From the NCBI GenBank assembly GCA_015056735.1, contig SVFT01000009.1, forward strand, positions 51,436 to 115,435: a stretch of DNA of 64,000 nt, given 5' to 3'. The position numbers and the translations under genes were made by a program. Below, in pieces: positions 32,994 through 41,714 of the stretch (positions are counted from its first letter, which is position 1; each line of letters starts with the position of its first letter). The DNA is from Lachnospiraceae bacterium (GTDB lineage Bacteria; Bacillota; Clostridia; Lachnospirales; Lachnospiraceae). The notes under the pieces were generated by a model. The model was not told where the DNA came from and did not search any database. It saw only the letters and a program-made list of their open reading frames with translations.

Positions 32994-33476
32994 ATGACTG
33001 AAGAAAAGAAGCGGATTAATTATATGGTGGTTTGTGTAAACGAATTTGCCAACAAATTCCAGATATCTCCCAAGGAAGCGTTTTCTTATCTTTATGATCA
33101 TAAGGGGATAGAATTCATCAAAGAGAATTATGATATCGAGCATACGCTTAGCTTTGATGACGCAATAGAAGACCTTACACTGATATGCCGAAAAAACGGT
33201 ACATGCTCCGATGCGCATACATCACGAAAAAATGTTGTATGCTCAATGAGTAGCGAACAGCAGATGGTTGAATACATGGTGCAGGATCTTGTTGAGATGC
33301 TGACGGAATCTAGAGGGATCGAGTATGACCAGGCAATGCATATCTTATTCGATTCAAGTGTTTATGATAAAGTCGCTGATGAGCGAACGGGACTTTACCG
33401 GGAAAGCCCTGCTTATGTGTACGGGCTCTTGCAGGACGAACTAACCTTTGGGCATATTGTGCAGGCCGAAATATAG
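32994..33476 (+). CDS. Fused DUF3791-type small protein (toxin-antitoxin-like family)
   Basis: The 160-residue protein starts at ATG 32994, behind GAGGATCC. Residues 1-70 (INYMVVCVNEFANKFQIS to IEDLTLICRKNG) match DUF3791 proteins. Residues about 85-160 (MVEYMVQDLVEMLTESRGI, then ERTGLYRESPAYVYGLLQDE) match a second small protein that usually occurs as a separate gene beside DUF3791 and DUF3990 genes in Clostridia. Here the two are joined and the DUF3990 partner is missing. The usual setting suggests a toxin-antitoxin or regulatory role; no activity is proven. Confidence 0.7.
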   Translation: MTEEKKRINYMVVCVNEFANKFQISPKEAFSYLYDHKGIEFIKENYDIEHTLSFDDAIEDLTLICRKNGTCSDAHTSRKNVVCSMSSEQQMVEYMVQDLVEMLTESRGIEYDQAMHILFDSSVYDKVADERTGLYRESPAYVYGLLQDELTFGHIVQAEI

Positions 33477-33488
33477 AGATTAAGCGAT

Positions 33489-34667
33489 ATGGAAGTGATC
33501 TTTGTTACCTCCGCCTTAAAGGGCGGCGGCGCAGAGCGCGTGATGACGACGCTCGCAAATCAATTTGCATATATGGGTGATACCGTGACGATCCTGATGG
33601 TGGCAGGCGATGCCTGTGACTATACGCTTGATCCTGCGGTGATTCTTTCCTGTATCGGCCAGGCATCAGGCGGTAATCCGCTGAAACAGGTAAGCCGTAT
33701 CTTTAAGATGCGCCGGTACTTTAAACGGCATCCCAAAGCAGTGCTGATCTCCTTTAGCACCACGATCAATCTGTTCTCGATCCTGGCGTCACTCGGTCTT
33801 CCGAACAGGCTGATCCTGTCTGAGCGGAACGATCCGAATCGTTGCAACTATAAAACCTTACGCAATCTAATCTACAGCCTGAAAGGACATTATGTCTTCC
33901 AGACAGCTGATGCGCGGGATTGCTTTTCTGAGAAAATCCGGAAACGCAGCACGGTGATCCCGAATCCGCTGCGCGATGATCTGCCGAGTGTAGACTTGCT
34001 GATCAAGAAAGCAGTAGAAGAAAACCAGGATACGACAGGAATAGCGCATATACAAGAGACAGATCCTTCCGAAAGAAGGTTTGTACAGAATGTAGACTGC
34101 GTTGCAAGAAGGAAGATTATCGTCGCTGCAGGCCGCCTTGAACCTCAGAAGAACCACAGGCTTCTGCTGGACGCCTTTGCGGCATTCCATAAGACCCATC
34201 CGGACTACGCCCTTCGCCTTTACGGGCGCGGTAGCTTAGAGTCAGATTTAAAGCGGCTTGCTACAGAACTTGGTATTACAGAATCAGTCGTCTTCAAGGG
34301 CTTTAGCAAGAACATCCTTACAGAGATCGCAGACTGTGCGATGTACGTGCTCTCCTCCGATTACGAGGGCATTTCCAATTCCCTGATGGAGGCGATGGCG
34401 ATCGGCCTTCCGGTCATCTCGACTGACTGTCCGATCGGTGGGTCGAGAATGTTGATCCAAGATGGCGAGAACGGTCTTCTGATCCCTATGCAGGATGTGA
34501 AGGCTCTAACAGACGCAATGGGCCATATTGCGAACGATCCGGCACTTGCAGAGAGGATTGGCAGCAATGCGATCAAGATCCGCGAGGCATACAGTAAAGA
34601 GACAGTATGCGCGAAGTGGCACACGTTTGCTACGGTGAAGAAGCAATCGTTAATCGCAGAAGCCTGA
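33489..34667 (+). CDS. GT4-family glycosyltransferase with inter-domain insertion
   Basis: The 392-residue GT-B protein follows the DUF3791-type gene by 12 bp. The N-terminus VIFVTSALKGGGAERVMTTL is close to the GT4 genes at 9975 and 11206. ILSERNDPNRCNYKTL, RKIIVAAGRLEPQKNH, EGISNSLME (EX7E) and IGGSRMLIQDGENG complete the pattern. A polar stretch at residues 174-206 (VEENQDTTGIAHIQETDPSE) separates the domains and its DNA contains CCTTC-CGAAA-GAAGG. It probably uses UDP-GalNAc, UDP-GlcNAc or UDP-galactose. Confidence 0.85.
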   Translation: MEVIFVTSALKGGGAERVMTTLANQFAYMGDTVTILMVAGDACDYTLDPAVILSCIGQASGGNPLKQVSRIFKMRRYFKRHPKAVLISFSTTINLFSILASLGLPNRLILSERNDPNRCNYKTLRNLIYSLKGHYVFQTADARDCFSEKIRKRSTVIPNPLRDDLPSVDLLIKKAVEENQDTTGIAHIQETDPSERRFVQNVDCVARRKIIVAAGRLEPQKNHRLLLDAFAAFHKTHPDYALRLYGRGSLESDLKRLATELGITESVVFKGFSKNILTEIADCAMYVLSSDYEGISNSLMEAMAIGLPVISTDCPIGGSRMLIQDGENGLLIPMQDVKALTDAMGHIANDPALAERIGSNAIKIREAYSKETVCAKWHTFATVKKQSLIAEA

Positions 34668-34735
34668 GAGGCATGTTTGAAACAGAAAGTAACTTTGCTT
34701 AAACATACATAACATGAAATAAGATAAAAAGATTA

Positions 34736-35551
34736 ATGGGTGAACCTAAAGTATCCTTGATACTGACAACATACAACTGCAAAGAAAACTTCAGAACCAC
34801 GATGGAGTCGATCCTGACGCAAGATTATCCGATCATTGAGATCGTGGTGAAGGACGGCGGCTCAACGGACGGGACACTCGAACTGATTCACGAGTACGAG
34901 GCGAGTTTTCAAACCGTAACACAGCAGGAAGTGACTCTGCAGGATTCCAATCCGAACAGTGAAGGCTTAGAGCCAGACAACGCATCCATCCGCACTTTCA
35001 TCTGGAAATCCGCTCCCGACACCGGTATATACGATGCCCTCAATCAGGGAATCAAGTTATCGACCGGCGATATCGTCGCGGTCTGCAATGATCGCTTTAC
35101 AAGACCTGACGCGATCAGCTTGCTTGTGAAGGCTATTCAAGAGAAGCCTGATTCTATCGGCGCGCACGCAGACCTTGTCTATGCGGATGGGGACAAGATC
35201 ATCAGACGATGGAAGATGGGTATCGGACAGATCCGAAAGGGCTGGATGCCCGGACACCCGACGCTGTACTTAAGGCGTGAAGTATACGACAAGTACGGCC
35301 TGTATGATACATCCTATCGATGCTCGGCCGATTTTGAGTTTATGGTACGCGTGCTGACAGACCACGAGGACCGGCTGGCATACGTCCCTGAGACACTCAT
35401 TAGCATGTACTATGGCGGAACGAGTACGGGAAGCGTGAGAAGTTACCTGCGTTCTATCAATGAGTCCCATACAGCGCTTGTACGAAATCATGTAAAATGC
35501 GCCTGGTGGATCATCTGGAAGCGAACACTAAAAACGATCCGTCAGTTTTGA
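34736..35551 (+). CDS. GT2-family glycosyltransferase (WcaA-like)
   Basis: The 271-residue protein begins VSLILTTYNCKENFRTTMES and has VKDGGSTDGTLELI, the nucleotide-binding segment. SAPDTGIYDALNQGI and ADFEFMVRVL are typical of the WcaA/EpsE-like group. The usual DXD position reads CNDRF, which is atypical. Residues about 55-83 (QTVTQQEVTLQDSNPNSEG) are a polar insertion before the SAPDTG block. It is an inverting transferase, cytoplasmic side. Confidence 0.8.
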   Translation: MGEPKVSLILTTYNCKENFRTTMESILTQDYPIIEIVVKDGGSTDGTLELIHEYEASFQTVTQQEVTLQDSNPNSEGLEPDNASIRTFIWKSAPDTGIYDALNQGIKLSTGDIVAVCNDRFTRPDAISLLVKAIQEKPDSIGAHADLVYADGDKIIRRWKMGIGQIRKGWMPGHPTLYLRREVYDKYGLYDTSYRCSADFEFMVRVLTDHEDRLAYVPETLISMYYGGTSTGSVRSYLRSINESHTALVRNHVKCAWWIIWKRTLKTIRQF

Positions 35552-35605
35552 GCGATGGCATACACTTATGAAGGACACAACAATTTATAAGGCTTCATTG
35601 TTACA

Positions 35606-37276
35606 ATGATGAATATGAAGAAAGCCTCTCAAATTATCATATTGATCACTTCCCTTGCAGTCATGATCCTTGGCACGTACCTTTTTGACGTCCTGTTTGC
35701 AGACCTTGCGGCGCCAACGTTCTCTATGCAGAGCGGATTCTATAAGGATCCGATTGCGCTTGAGATCACAACGAATCGCGATGCCGAGATCTACTATACG
35801 CTTGATGGAAGCGAACCGACGCATGAAAGCATCCGATATGAAGGCCCTATCTGCCTGACTGATCCCTCGAATCAGCCTAATGTCTACTCGGCGCGAGATG
35901 ATCTGTCGGCGGCGTTTTATGCAGAGCCTGATCGATTTGCGGTTCCGCAGGATCCGGTCGACAAAGCCAATGTGATCCGTGCGGTTGTGATCTCCCATGA
36001 TGGCAAAGAGATTTCTCCTATCTCGACAGCGACTTATTGGATCGGTGATCGAATGGAAAAATACCTCGAGACGGATGTCATCTCACTCGTCACGGACCCT
36101 GAGAACCTGTTCGATTATGAGAAGGGTATCTACGTAGCCGGTAAGACATTCGATACCTTTGTATCAAGCGGTGCGCGCGATGCGATGGATGATCCGGATC
36201 ATTGGCGCAGATGGATCGCAAATTATTCGAATTCCGGACGCGATTGGGAGCGCCCAGTTCATTTTGATCTGATCGGACCTGACGGACATCTGACTGTGAC
36301 AGACGATGCCGGGATTCGTATTAAAGGCGGCACCAGCAGATCTTTTACCAAGAAGAGTTTTCGCCTATACGCGCGAAAAGAATACAGCGGGAGAGACGCA
36401 TTCGCAATCCCTTTTTTTGAGCCTTACGGACGGAGCAAGATCGCTCTTTTCAGCGGTGCGCAGGATTATCGCACCATGATGCAGGATGCGCTGATCTCGT
36501 ATGCGGCGCGTGATATGAACTTCGAGGTCCTACAAAGCAAGCCTTGTACAGTCTTTTTAAACGGCGAATACTGGGGCTTTTACTGGATCATGGAAGAGAT
36601 CTGCGAGGAATACCTGACGGAGCATTATTCACTCCCTAAAGATGAAGCGGTTATCATTAAGAACGGCCATCCCAAGACAGAAGGCGAGAAGAGCGATGCC
36701 TGCATCGATGCCTGGAATGACCTCGCAGATGCAGATGAGCCGATCGATGATGCGCTTTATGAGAAAATCTGCAATGCCATTGACATCTTCAGCTATATCG
36801 ATTACTACGCAGCAGAGATCTATATTGCACGTGGCTATAACGACTGGCCGCGGTACAATGAGGCAAGCTGGCGCAGTACGGAAGATCTTGGAACCAACCG
36901 ATGTGACGGCAAGTGGCGATGGATGCTTTTTGACACCAATTGGTCATGCCTGGATGACTGGGAGGACGATACGATCGCATATACGATGGAGCATAGCAGC
37001 TTGTTTGCACGCTTGATGGCATATAAACCTTTTAAGCAGGCTTTTCTTGATCGACTGGAAACACTCGGCGATTATGAATTTGACCCGATTCGCCTTGCAC
37101 CTGAGTTTTCGTATTTGTGTGAACTTTTAAGAGAGCCGGCGGCATGGGACTTGAAGCAGTATTACGGAGACAATAAGAGTGCGGAAGAATTTGATGAGGA
37201 GATCGCAAGCATTGCGACATTCCTGCAGAATCGGCCTACTTATATCAAAGACCTGGTAGAAAGTTATCGAAAATAA
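35606..37276 (+). CDS. Membrane-anchored CotH-family kinase with chitobiase-like N-terminal domain
   Basis: The 556-residue protein has one N-terminal membrane anchor (residues 10-32), so the rest is extracytoplasmic. Residues 33-145 hold the chitobiase/beta-hexosaminidase C-terminal-like domain with AEIYYTLDGSEPTHESIRY. The CotH kinase-like domain follows, with GIRIKGGTSRSFTKKSF, IALFSGAQDYRTMMQDAL, PCTVFLNGEYWGFYW and the metal-site KWRWMLFDTNWSCLDD. CotH of B. subtilis phosphorylates spore-coat proteins. The start could also be ATG 35609 or 35615. A second CotH gene is at 39971. Confidence 0.8.
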   Translation: MMNMKKASQIIILITSLAVMILGTYLFDVLFADLAAPTFSMQSGFYKDPIALEITTNRDAEIYYTLDGSEPTHESIRYEGPICLTDPSNQPNVYSARDDLSAAFYAEPDRFAVPQDPVDKANVIRAVVISHDGKEISPISTATYWIGDRMEKYLETDVISLVTDPENLFDYEKGIYVAGKTFDTFVSSGARDAMDDPDHWRRWIANYSNSGRDWERPVHFDLIGPDGHLTVTDDAGIRIKGGTSRSFTKKSFRLYARKEYSGRDAFAIPFFEPYGRSKIALFSGAQDYRTMMQDALISYAARDMNFEVLQSKPCTVFLNGEYWGFYWIMEEICEEYLTEHYSLPKDEAVIIKNGHPKTEGEKSDACIDAWNDLADADEPIDDALYEKICNAIDIFSYIDYYAAEIYIARGYNDWPRYNEASWRSTEDLGTNRCDGKWRWMLFDTNWSCLDDWEDDTIAYTMEHSSLFARLMAYKPFKQAFLDRLETLGDYEFDPIRLAPEFSYLCELLREPAAWDLKQYYGDNKSAEEFDEEIASIATFLQNRPTYIKDLVESYRK

Positions 37277-37292
37277 AGATGGGAGCACACCA

Positions 37293-38249
37293 ATGGAGAA
37301 GACAATCCTATATCTCGTCCTTCCCTGTTATAACGAGGAGGCTGTCCTGTATGATACAGCAGCTGTTGTGGAGGGCAAATATCGCGACCTTATACAAAGC
37401 GGCAGGATCAGTGCAGAGAGTAAGATCCTGTTTGTAAATGACGGATCAAAAGACCGCACGTGGGAGATCATTACGGAACTGTTCCACCGAAATCCTGTTT
37501 TTTGTGGTGTGAACCTGTCCCGCAATCGCGGACACCAGAATGCAGTACTGGCTGGCCTCATGACAGCCAAGGAGAAGGCTGATGCCGTCATCTCGATCGA
37601 TGCAGACCTCCAGCAGGATATCAATGCAGTCGATGAGATGCTTACAAAGTTTGAGAGTGGCTGCGATGTCGTATACGGCGTGCGTAATGCACGTGATACG
37701 GACGGCATGATCAAGAAAGTGACAGCGCTTGGATTTTACAAACTGATGCAGATGATGGGCTGTGAGGTTTTAAAGAACCATGCGGATTATCGCTTGATGA
37801 GCAAGCGCGCGATCGAGAGCCTTTCTGAATATAACGAAGTGAACCTGTTCCTTCGCGGCCTGATCCCTACAATTGGTTACAAATCCGATATCGTATATTT
37901 TGATGTGCGTGAGCGTCAAGCCGGTGAATCAAAGTATACGATGAGCAAGATGCTTGGCTTTGCAATGGATGGCATCACGTCATTTTCAATCAAGCCGATC
38001 CGTTTCATTACGGCAATCGGTTTTCTGATGCTTCTTGTGAGCATTGGGATCATCATCCAGACGATTGTGGAGCATTATCTTGGCATGACGGTGCCCGGAT
38101 GGTCGTCGCTTCACTGCGCTCTCTGGCTGATCGGCAGTATCCAGCTGATGGCGCTCGGCATCGTCGGTGAGTACATTGGGAAGATCTACATGGAATCAAA
38201 ACACAGACCCAGATACCATATCGAGTCTGTATTGTGGCGTGATGAGTAG
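37293..38249 (+). CDS. gtrB: GtrB/DPM1-like undecaprenyl-phosphate glycosyltransferase
   Basis: The 318-residue GT2 protein begins LYLVLPCYNEEAVLYDTA and has FVNDGSKDRTWEII and ISIDADLQQDIN (DXD). The NRGHQNAVLAGL and RQAGESKYTMSKM segments are diagnostic for the GtrB group. Two C-terminal membrane helices follow (about 235-260 and 270-295). It would charge undecaprenyl phosphate with a single sugar for GT-C or GtrII-like enzymes. The next gene is a GT-C protein, a natural partner. Confidence 0.88.
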   Translation: MEKTILYLVLPCYNEEAVLYDTAAVVEGKYRDLIQSGRISAESKILFVNDGSKDRTWEIITELFHRNPVFCGVNLSRNRGHQNAVLAGLMTAKEKADAVISIDADLQQDINAVDEMLTKFESGCDVVYGVRNARDTDGMIKKVTALGFYKLMQMMGCEVLKNHADYRLMSKRAIESLSEYNEVNLFLRGLIPTIGYKSDIVYFDVRERQAGESKYTMSKMLGFAMDGITSFSIKPIRFITAIGFLMLLVSIGIIIQTIVEHYLGMTVPGWSSLHCALWLIGSIQLMALGIVGEYIGKIYMESKHRPRYHIESVLWRDE

Positions 38250-38271
38250 TATGAATTATAGGAACTGACAA

Positions 38272-39897
38272 ATGTTTACTCTTGAAGAGAATCGAACCGA
38301 TAGGTTCGATTCTGATACGCAATTTCATTCAGCTAAAGCCGAGACTGATGCAAACTCCACTCATCTGATTGTGAAAGGCATCCTGAAAGCCCTCGCACTC
38401 CTTGTGATCGCGGTCACTCTTGGCATCACTTTCTGGCACAACCTGCAGGGCGCAAATCTTTGGCATGACGAGGCGATGCTGGCATATTCGATCTGTAACA
38501 GGTCGCTTCCTGAACTGTTAACGCAGCCGCTTGCTTATAACCAGAGTGCACCGATCCTCTACATTGTGATCGTAAAGCTTTTTGCGACGGTATTCGGTAC
38601 ATCCGAGTTTATTCTGCGTCTTCCGAGCTGGCTTTCGTTTGCGGCGCTTCTTGCTGTGTACTACATGATGGCAAAGCGTATCTGCAATCATAAGGCGCCT
38701 CTATTAGAGACTGCAGCGCTCTCCTGCATACCGATCCTGATCAGTTATTCCTGTGAATTCAAGCAGTATACGACGGAAGCGTTCGCGGTCCTTCTTGTAT
38801 TTCTGCTCTATGGTCTGTATAGAGCAGGAAAGTTTTCGTGGCCTGTGATGATCCTATCGGGCGGTCTTTGCATTCTGCTAGGTAATCCGGTCTGCTTTCT
38901 GCTTGGCGGGATCCTGACGTATCACTTTCTGGAGGGTATCCTTCTTGCTGAAAAAAGGGTGCAGATCCGTCAAAGCATCTACGGAGGCATGATCGTACTG
39001 GCGATTTTCGCTGCTTACTACTTTTACTGGCTCCGTCCTGTGATCATGGACGGATATATGGTTGATTTCTGGACGGATTTTAAGCTTGTTTGCGGTGATC
39101 GGAAGGAAATCCTTCATAGCCTGGTACTGATCCGTGACATCTTAAATAAGCTGGGACCGCTTTGGATCGTGGTCACGGCAGGAGCGTTGGCAGCAGTTCT
39201 GATGGCAGCGTTCATGAAAACGCAAAAATGCATGGTGGTCATGGTCACGTTGCTTTGCGCGATCATAACCGCAGCGGCCTCTTTGATGGGCAGATTCCCG
39301 CTGAAGGACCGCATGTTTGTATTTGCGTATCCGCTCCTTCTGCTCCTATGTTTTGAGATATTGAACAGGCTATGGGAAAAGGTTGCTGCGGCCGGTGTCG
39401 TCACGATCATCTTCGCGATCGCGTTCATGATATCCAATTGCGGGTTCGTATCCTATCTCACACCGGAATCCTTTATTTTCAGCCGCGAGGAGATCCGTAC
39501 GCAGGTGGAGTTTCTGCGTGATCATATAGAGGCAGACGAAAAGTGCTATGTTTACTACGATGCGCTTCCTGCGTTCTGGTATGAGAACGGATATGACAAT
39601 GATTCGATCGGGCAGTATCAGCATAACCTGATCTGGGGCAAGGGCTTTTTCCATAACGGTGATAATCAGGCGGATATCGATCTTGTGAAAAGTCTTGATA
39701 AAGTCTATATCCTCATCTGCCATCGCAACAGCTCCGGAGACCGCTACAGCGAACTTTTGTTGCAGCTTCAAGAGAGCGGATCCCTTGGACTGGTGATGGA
39801 GAATTATGATACGCCGATCTACTACTACACGAAGGTCGAAAGTGATCAGAAATATGAGCAGGCGGAGCTCGAGTGGACGCGAGGCAAAGAATCATAA
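38272..39897 (+). CDS. GT-C-type membrane glycosyltransferase (RgtA/ArnT-like)
   Basis: The 541-residue polytopic protein starts at ATG 38272 after TAGGAACTG. Residues 1-35 are polar and charged and unlike the family start; the first membrane helix begins near residue 40. LWHDEAMLAYSI in the first outer loop gives the acidic motif of GT-C enzymes, and SAPILYIVIVKL and SEFILRLPSWLSF are the following conserved parts. Ten or more helices occupy residues 40-385, followed by a soluble C-terminal domain. It should transfer the sugar loaded by the GtrB-like enzyme to an extracytoplasmic acceptor. Confidence 0.8.
   Translation: MFTLEENRTDRFDSDTQFHSAKAETDANSTHLIVKGILKALALLVIAVTLGITFWHNLQGANLWHDEAMLAYSICNRSLPELLTQPLAYNQSAPILYIVIVKLFATVFGTSEFILRLPSWLSFAALLAVYYMMAKRICNHKAPLLETAALSCIPILISYSCEFKQYTTEAFAVLLVFLLYGLYRAGKFSWPVMILSGGLCILLGNPVCFLLGGILTYHFLEGILLAEKRVQIRQSIYGGMIVLAIFAAYYFYWLRPVIMDGYMVDFWTDFKLVCGDRKEILHSLVLIRDILNKLGPLWIVVTAGALAAVLMAAFMKTQKCMVVMVTLLCAIITAAASLMGRFPLKDRMFVFAYPLLLLLCFEILNRLWEKVAAAGVVTIIFAIAFMISNCGFVSYLTPESFIFSREEIRTQVEFLRDHIEADEKCYVYYDALPAFWYENGYDNDSIGQYQHNLIWGKGFFHNGDNQADIDLVKSLDKVYILICHRNSSGDRYSELLLQLQESGSLGLVMENYDTPIYYYTKVESDQKYEQAELEWTRGKES
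38288..38313. repeat. Perfect 11-bp hairpin within the first codons of the GT-C gene
   Basis: AGAATCGAACC (38288-38298) and GGTTCGATTCT (38303-38313) pair perfectly around GATA, a GNRA-like tetraloop. It starts 16 bases after the ATG and encodes part of the polar N-terminal extension. It may control translation or mark an inserted palindrome. Confidence 0.75.
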
Positions 39898-39970
39898 GAG
39901 CAATCCGTAACCATGTTTCGAACAGAAGATTGCAAAGAACAATACTGATAAGAACGTGAAGTGGGAACGA

Positions 39971-41644
39971 ATGAATCACTCATTGAGGAATAAAAAAAGC
40001 AAATATGTGATCGTTATCTTTCTGATCCTAGTCGCGATACTGATCTATCCCTTAGCGCAGTGGATCCGGGAAGCGGGAGACGCCATCCATGAATCCACGT
40101 TTGCTCCGATCGAGACGGGTATCTCATTGGATGTGAAGTATCAGGGCGGTTCCGTTACGATCACGCCCTATAAAGATGAGGATGGGAAGATGTATTTCTT
40201 CCTCCCGTCATTTACAAACCGGGAGACGACACAGCTTCACTACGATGCCGCATCAAAAGAGGATGTAGAGAATATCACCTACATGCATACAAGCAATCTG
40301 CCGGCGCTCTTTCTTCGCTCCAAGACCGGTACGCTTGATGAGATCGAAGATGACAAGGCACTCCATGAAGGACTGCTTATAGAAGCGATTGACGAGAACG
40401 GCGTCGCGACGAAAGGGATGAGACCCGAATATATCAAAGGCCATGGCAATACTTCTTTCCAGCGGGATAAGAAGCCGTATCAGATTAAATTTACGGGAGC
40501 GGTATCATTTTTTGGCATGAGCGCCAAGGAAAAGTGGATTCTTCTGGCCAACAGGCTGGATCCGTCGTATATGCGCAACTATGCGACTTATGAACTGGCG
40601 CGTGCGATCGATCTGGATGCGCCGGAAGCGAAGTTTGTGGATCTTTATATCAACGGAGAGTACCGTGGCAATTATCTCTTAACGCAGAAGCCGGAGAATC
40701 CAAGCGCTGAAGCGCTTCTGGAGCATAACTACGGCTCAAGACTGGAATGGCGAGAGAACAATTTCAGAACCGCAAGCGGCGAGGGTTTTGTCATCCGCTG
40801 GCCGGATATCATACCGAATAATCGGATGGAGATGATCCGCGACACCGTGCAGCAGACGGAGGATGAGATCATGGCGGGTGACGATGCGTTCCATTTTGAT
40901 CTTGAGGGATTTGCAAAGAAATACCTGATTGAAGAATTCGTTCTAAACGAGGCGCAGTCGACGACAAGTGCCTGGTATTTCATCATGAACAGAAAGATGT
41001 ATGCCACATCCGCCTGGGACTATGACAAGTCATACGGTTCACACACCCGTTTTCAGGAACCAACGGCGATCACACGTCAGGCATGCTATAACGAAGATGA
41101 GCGTACAGAGTGGTACCTCCATCTGACGCGGAATGAGGCCTTTCAGGATTTTGTCTGGAATGATTACAAAACAAAGATGCTTCCTGCGCTGGTCACGCTC
41201 GTACAGGATCAGATTCCGAAATGGAAAGAAGAGATCCGGGGGAGTGTCCTGATGGACCGGCTCCGCTGGCCCGCCAATGAAGATTGCAAGTATGATTATC
41301 CCATAGCGGTAGCCGAGCAGATTGGAATAGCGTCGGAAGAAGAGTTATATGATCTGGCAGTTGATCAGCTGACAGATTGGATCACGAAGCGGTGCCTCTT
41401 CTACAACGACAACGAAGAGAGGATCAGGCAGAGCCTGCTTCTCAGATTCCTTGACAGTGAAGGAAATCTGAAAAAGAGGGATGCGGTCCTGCCGGGGGCA
41501 GTCTATGCGGATGCGCCCGATGTCAAGAACGCGGACGGTGAGCATGTGACCGCATGGAAGGATACGGATACGGGCGAAACGTATCCTAAAGGGAGCAGAA
41601 TTAAGGTTACGAAGGATACCATGTTTAAGCCTGTTTTTGAGTGA
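39971..41644 (+). CDS. Membrane-anchored CotH-family kinase
   Basis: The 557-residue protein is taken from ATG 39971; GTG 39956 is possible. A membrane helix at residues 14-34 anchors an extracytoplasmic CotH domain. EYIKGHGNTSFQRDKKPYQI (GRGN-like loop), WILLANRLDPSYMRNYATYE, FVDLYINGEYRGNYLL and the metal-site SAWDYDKSYG are all present. The N-terminal region differs from the CotH protein at 35606, so they are not a recent duplication. Two such kinases beside GT-C enzymes and a lyase suggest extracytoplasmic phosphorylation of an anchored polymer or protein; the target is unknown. Confidence 0.82.
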   Translation: MNHSLRNKKSKYVIVIFLILVAILIYPLAQWIREAGDAIHESTFAPIETGISLDVKYQGGSVTITPYKDEDGKMYFFLPSFTNRETTQLHYDAASKEDVENITYMHTSNLPALFLRSKTGTLDEIEDDKALHEGLLIEAIDENGVATKGMRPEYIKGHGNTSFQRDKKPYQIKFTGAVSFFGMSAKEKWILLANRLDPSYMRNYATYELARAIDLDAPEAKFVDLYINGEYRGNYLLTQKPENPSAEALLEHNYGSRLEWRENNFRTASGEGFVIRWPDIIPNNRMEMIRDTVQQTEDEIMAGDDAFHFDLEGFAKKYLIEEFVLNEAQSTTSAWYFIMNRKMYATSAWDYDKSYGSHTRFQEPTAITRQACYNEDERTEWYLHLTRNEAFQDFVWNDYKTKMLPALVTLVQDQIPKWKEEIRGSVLMDRLRWPANEDCKYDYPIAVAEQIGIASEEELYDLAVDQLTDWITKRCLFYNDNEERIRQSLLLRFLDSEGNLKKRDAVLPGAVYADAPDVKNADGEHVTAWKDTDTGETYPKGSRIKVTKDTMFKPVFE

Positions 41645-41714
41645 GTAAGGGAAAGACTCAAAACGATAGCGGCGGACTATTAGATGAACAGTATTATTTC
41701 AATATGAGGGCGAG

